This document shows, piece by piece, positions 60,467 to 64,000 of a stretch of 64,000 nt of DNA. Position 1 is the stretch's first letter; each line of letters begins with the position of its first letter. Origin of the DNA: Allodiplogaster sudhausi (Eukaryota > Nematoda > Chromadorea > Rhabditida > Diplogasteridae). A program made the position numbers and the translations under genes. Where the stretch lies: contig CALZFC010000251.1 in NCBI GenBank assembly GCA_945643635.1, forward strand, positions 1,523,001 to 1,587,000, given 5' to 3'. The notes beneath the pieces are model-generated. The model was not told where the DNA came from. It made no database searches and saw nothing but the letters and a program-made list of their open reading frames with translations.

Positions 60467-62233
60467 TATTTATTTATTTAATAATTAAAGTATTAAATTA
60501 AAATATTAAATAAATATTTTGAAAAAGAAAAAAAACAGACATGCTTGCCGAAGATGGGCGCAACGATGAACATGACCAGCTCGAATGCGCCGAAAACAAC
60601 TCCCGTCTGTGTCTCTGACATCCCTTTCAGCTTCGCCTTAAACTACCCGGTCAAAAACTCGCTTTTGAATTCCCGTTCTTTTCCTTTTTTCCTGATTTTC
60701 GAGCAAGAGTTTCTAATTGATTTTGAAATAGTGGACGTTTAATCAAATAATGTTTCTTGTCTCTTAAATGAGGATACAATTACCATTGCTACAACGAGTG
60801 ATCGTGGTAACTCGCATTGAACTCGAGATATGAAATGTTCAGCTCTAAAAACCAGCGGTGTATATATGACGGCTCACAATAAGGAATTATATAAATTCAC
60901 GTGTTTTATTTGCTCAAGCAGCGATTGCTATATGCATAGGAACATCAGAAGCAAAGCTAGCGTGACAAATAGAAATACACCTCTTCTTACAATTAGTCTT
61001 TTTTTTACTTCATTTCTACTCTCTGTCCCGTTTTCACTGTATTGCTGCTCTTTCTCTCTCTCTCTCTCTCTCTCTTTTCTCTCTCTTTTTCGTGTCTCTC
61101 TTTCTGTATATCTCTCCATTTCTTTCTGTCTCTCACTCTCTCGATCCCTCACCCTCTGTATGTCTCTCGCTCTTTTTTTTTAGAAAGAGGGGACTTCTCT
61201 CTTCTCTATCTCGGTCTCTCTCTCTCTTCTCCCTCTCGCTTTTTGTCTGTACCTCTCTCTCACTAGTTCTATCTCTCTCTCCTCTCTCTTTCTATCTCTA
61301 TTCCATCTCTCTCTCCCTTTTCTCTCTCACACCCCTCTCGCTCTCTGTCTCCATCCCTCTCTCCCAACCTCTCCTGCCTCTCTCTCTCCCTCTCTCACTC
61401 CCGCCTCTCTCTCACTCTTTCTTTCTCTCTCTCTCTCTCTCTCTCCTAACCTCAGTCGGATAGAATGGCGCAATGCAGCTGAACGCGACGGTTGAGCAGA
61501 GATTAGCGAGAGCGAGCATGCAGATGGTCACCCACTCACGGCCGGTCAAAGAAGCAAAGGACGCCTTGCGCATTGATCTACAGAGGTAGAAAACTCAACA
61601 ATTCTCGGGTGCACATTAATTAATTTTTTTAAACAACTAACTTCTTTTTGATGAAATAAGCGGAAAAAGGTCTAATTTGTATCTCATATTTGGATTAATA
61701 ACAAAATTAAATAAAATTAAAATAAAACTAAAAGTATAATAACAAACAGATTTAAATATAGAAATACAAATAAAAAAGAATTAAAATAAAACTAAAAGTA
61801 GTATTACAAGCAGATTTAAATATAAATATATAATAATAAATAAATATTTAAAAAAAATATATATTGACCGAGTCGATGTCGAACTTCCCGTTGTCGACTC
61901 TTCTTCATCTTCATCCGATTCCTCGCTTGATGAACTGGAAATAGCTTCGTATTATTCTAATGAATAATATTCTCGAAAAACAACCCCCGTAAAATCAATT
62001 TATATGGCAAGAAGTGCTGAAAAATGGCACAGTTTAGGAAGTCACTCTAATAGTCTCACTATTCGAATATAAAAAATATCGCCAAAGAAAATAAATTAAG
62101 AGAAAAAAAAAGAGTTCAAGGAGTTAAGAAAATAGAGCTGCTCCTCACCCTGGCCCTTCCCCGGTTGGCGGCAGGGCGCGTTGCCTCGCTTCTTCCGTAC
62201 GGCGAATGCTACCGTAGCCACTGGACTCTCTCA
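55318..62233 (-). CDS. SLC18-family vesicular transporter (SLC18B1-like), about 14 exons
   Basis: Major facilitator protein of the vesicular amine/polyamine transporter family: twelve membrane segments, driven by proton exchange, expected in secretory vesicles. Predicted exons: 62154-62233 (Arg-rich cytosolic tail), 61871-61937 (acidic, SSSEESDEDEEESTT), 61450-61566 (TM1, ANLCSTVAFSCIAPFYPTE), 60541-60636 (QTGVVFGAFELVMFIVAP), 60158-60232 (GLGLTGVTAIAFG), 59710-59865 (RCTEAIGDAAFVTSSFAI), 58970-59131 (GVMETFAGLGFTAGPVVGGF), 58184-58327, 57445-57571 (FWGLLIDRL), 57203-57268, 56789-56878, 56353-56431 (YGCVSGLFQSAFAFG), 55832-55925 (GFIGPTLGGAAVEWIGF) and 55318-55410 (TM12 and tail, stop TAG). 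Phases join throughout and no lesion was found. The N-terminal exon is uncertain; 62990-63145 is a candidate. Confidence 0.85.
60423..60464. repeat. AT microsatellite
   Basis: (AT)n of about 40 bp in a transporter intron. Similar (AT)n at 6530-6562 and 22933-22958. Confidence 0.9.
61055..61448. repeat. CT-rich tract in the transporter intron
   Basis: About 390 bp of CT-rich sequence that starts directly beside the exon 3 donor on the minus strand, where it reads as a GA-rich intron start. Confidence 0.85.
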
Positions 62234-64000
62234 ATTATAATATACATATTTTGAAATGCTCATTTTATTTCGACTATAACAATAAATCAATAGAACTCAT
62301 TTTACAACTAGTAAGCAACAAAAATGTTTCCTGTATAGTTTAATTAAATTTCTAATAATGAACTAGATATGAAATTTTAAACAAAGTGCTTCTCAACAAA
62401 AAATACAGTAATCTTAACCTCGTTTAATTAGAAATTTTAATAATAAATCAAGTTTTTTTCTATAAAATTCAACTTACAATAATAACAATAATAATAATAA
62501 TAATAATAGTAATAATAATAATTATTATTATTACTATTATTATTATTATTATTATTATAAGGCATTTTAAACCTTGCATGATAAGAAGTAATCGAGCGTC
62601 GATCGGGCTCGATCGATACTTGAGTTGCTATCGGAATGAAGGGAGAGGCTATGAAGGGCCTGGAAAGAAGGAAGGCATTAGTAATGGATATTCCAATATT
62701 AAGAGAGAAAGAGAGAAAAAGAGGGAGAGAAAAAAAAACAGAAATGAAAGAGATATAAAAAGAGATAAAGAGGTACATAGAACTCTGTCACCAACACTTT
62801 CACCCCTTATAATTCGCCACCCCCTTAAAGGAGAGAGGAACAATTCATATTTCTCTGGAAAAATTAGTACGCCAGGCCATACGTAGAGGGGAGGTCGGTC
62901 ATTAATTAAGCAATTAATTAATTAATTAATTAATCAGCACCGCTCTTTAACACTGGCGACTCGCTCTGCTCTCAATAAACTATTTGCTCCTCCTGAATCG
63001 CCCTCCTCCATATCCTTCTCGATCTCCGCCTTCTCATCACGCCAGTCAATAGTGAAGACCGACGAAGCGAGTGACATGACGAAATTGACGAGAAGTCGCG
63101 CATCAAACGGCGGATGCCCACGGAAAAGCGCGCACAAAACACGTCTCAAGGACCAGAGGCTCCGCCCCTTCCTCTCTCTCCTTCTGGACACAAATTCGAA
63201 AAAATAATAGACTTTTAATCGGCAACAAAAGCGTCAACGGCGAAGAAGTAAAATATCAAAGGTTTTTTGGCCGGCCTGCCAATAGACGCAAATTCATGTG
63301 AAAAGTAGCAGGGATAGTGTTCCTATATTTACCACAAAATTTCACCAAGGAATTGGAAAGAGCGCCAGAGAAAGAAAACGAAAAGGTTCCTAAAACTAGG
63401 AAAAAATAAATCAAGGAAATAAAAAGCACGGGAGAAAAAGAGAATGAAGATGTTTTTATGTTTAGCAACAAAATCCACCTAGGGAATAAAAAAAAGCGGT
63501 AGCAAAAAAGCGACTATGATAGTCGCAGATTGAACGGGAGAAAACACGCCAACTTTCAAGGGCTTCACAGCTTCCTCCACAGAATACGAATACATGAGCA
63601 TCACGTGATAGAATAACTTATTAGCGACATCGCAAATAGATGACGAAATTTTGGATGGGAGAAGAAAAATTTTGGCTCGTGAAAGTTGCCTGAATATTTT
63701 CTTATCTTTTTTCATTAAACTGATAAAATTTAAAAAGCAAAAATGGCCCTAAAAAAAAGAATGCAAACTAGCATCAGAGTATAAATAAAGAATATCGCTT
63801 TCAGAACATTTCAGATCTTTTGGACTTGTGAATAGGAGGACGGGGTGGATATTTGAGATGTGAAGGAGGCTGCAGGGGCTCTTGCAACAAATGGCGGTAG
63901 GCATAAGGTACAACGCGCAGAAACGACGCAAAAAGGAACAACTTCTTTTTTCTGCTGACGTAACAACCGATCGATTCAAAAGGTGTGCGTTCGGGCTTCT
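62234..64000. other. Upstream region of the transporter gene
   Basis: Holds a candidate first exon on the minus strand (about 62990-63079, extended to 63145 if an earlier ATG is used: SVFTIDWRDEKAEIEKDM, acidic). It also has an AT-rich palindrome of AAT/ATT triplets (62478-62561), a TTAA repeat (62905-62933) and a 17-base palindrome GCGACTATGATAGTCGC (63509-63525). No other gene is supported to the window end. Confidence 0.4.
62478..62561. repeat. Long AAT/ATT palindrome
   Basis: AAT repeats with one AGT interruption are followed by their mirror complement with ACT at the matching position. The two arms of about 38 bp are almost perfectly complementary with no spacer. Confidence 0.85.

Overview
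This window is repeat-rich invertebrate nuclear DNA. AT-rich introns and intergenic sequence surround short, GC-richer exons with GT-AG (and one GC-AG) splice sites, and long CT/GA tracts are scattered throughout. A decayed trehalose-6-phosphate phosphatase of the nematode type and degenerin/ENaC channel copies suggest a nematode or a close relative. That placement is an inference. No rRNA gene, intact tRNA gene, CRISPR array or bacterial-style operon was seen.

Layout. 1-10.8 kb: two related degenerin/ENaC gene copies on the minus strand (1-1.2 kb and 7.6-8.46 kb), separated by a gag-only BEL/Pao-like LTR element (1.43-3.52 kb) and an RTE-like LINE (4.1-6.56 kb). A CR1-like LINE 3' end (8.46-9.4 kb) abuts the second copy. 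10-14 kb: an unrecognised minus-strand gene, a small plus-strand gene with a tandemly duplicated mini-exon, and the phosphatase pseudogene. 15.3-18.46 kb: a PIF/Harbinger-family element without transposase, flanked by CAG duplications. 18.6-21.2 kb: exons of two unrecognised genes. 24.4-35.25 kb: a composite Ty3/Gypsy-type element. It has two plus-strand LTRs that enclose a truncated plus-strand copy joined head-to-head to a nearly complete minus-strand copy. Its polyprotein carries a membrane-glycoprotein-like module between Gag and the protease. 36.64-40.65 kb: an apparently intact PIF/Harbinger transposon with transposase and a multi-exon Myb/SANT-like partner gene. It sits at an intron acceptor of a duplicated host-like gene whose other copy is at 18.6-19.0 kb. 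41.7-42.2 kb: fragments resembling a P-loop ATPase and a protein-primed DNA polymerase B, probably Polinton/Maverick-like debris. 43-54 kb: purine/pyrimidine microsatellites and diverged tandem duplications, including a ~2.8 kb segment present twice. 55.3-62.2 kb: an apparently intact minus-strand SLC18-family (SLC18B1-like) transporter gene of about 14 exons, which is the clearest functional host gene here.

The host-like genes show no common pathway. The window is mainly a record of nested mobile elements: LTR elements, LINEs, Harbinger and hAT-like DNA elements, and a DNA-virus-like remnant. Most host-gene copies beside them are broken, while the transporter, the Harbinger transposon and the plus-strand Gag-glycoprotein frame remain open. 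All coordinates come from reading the sequence by eye, so splice sites are predictions.
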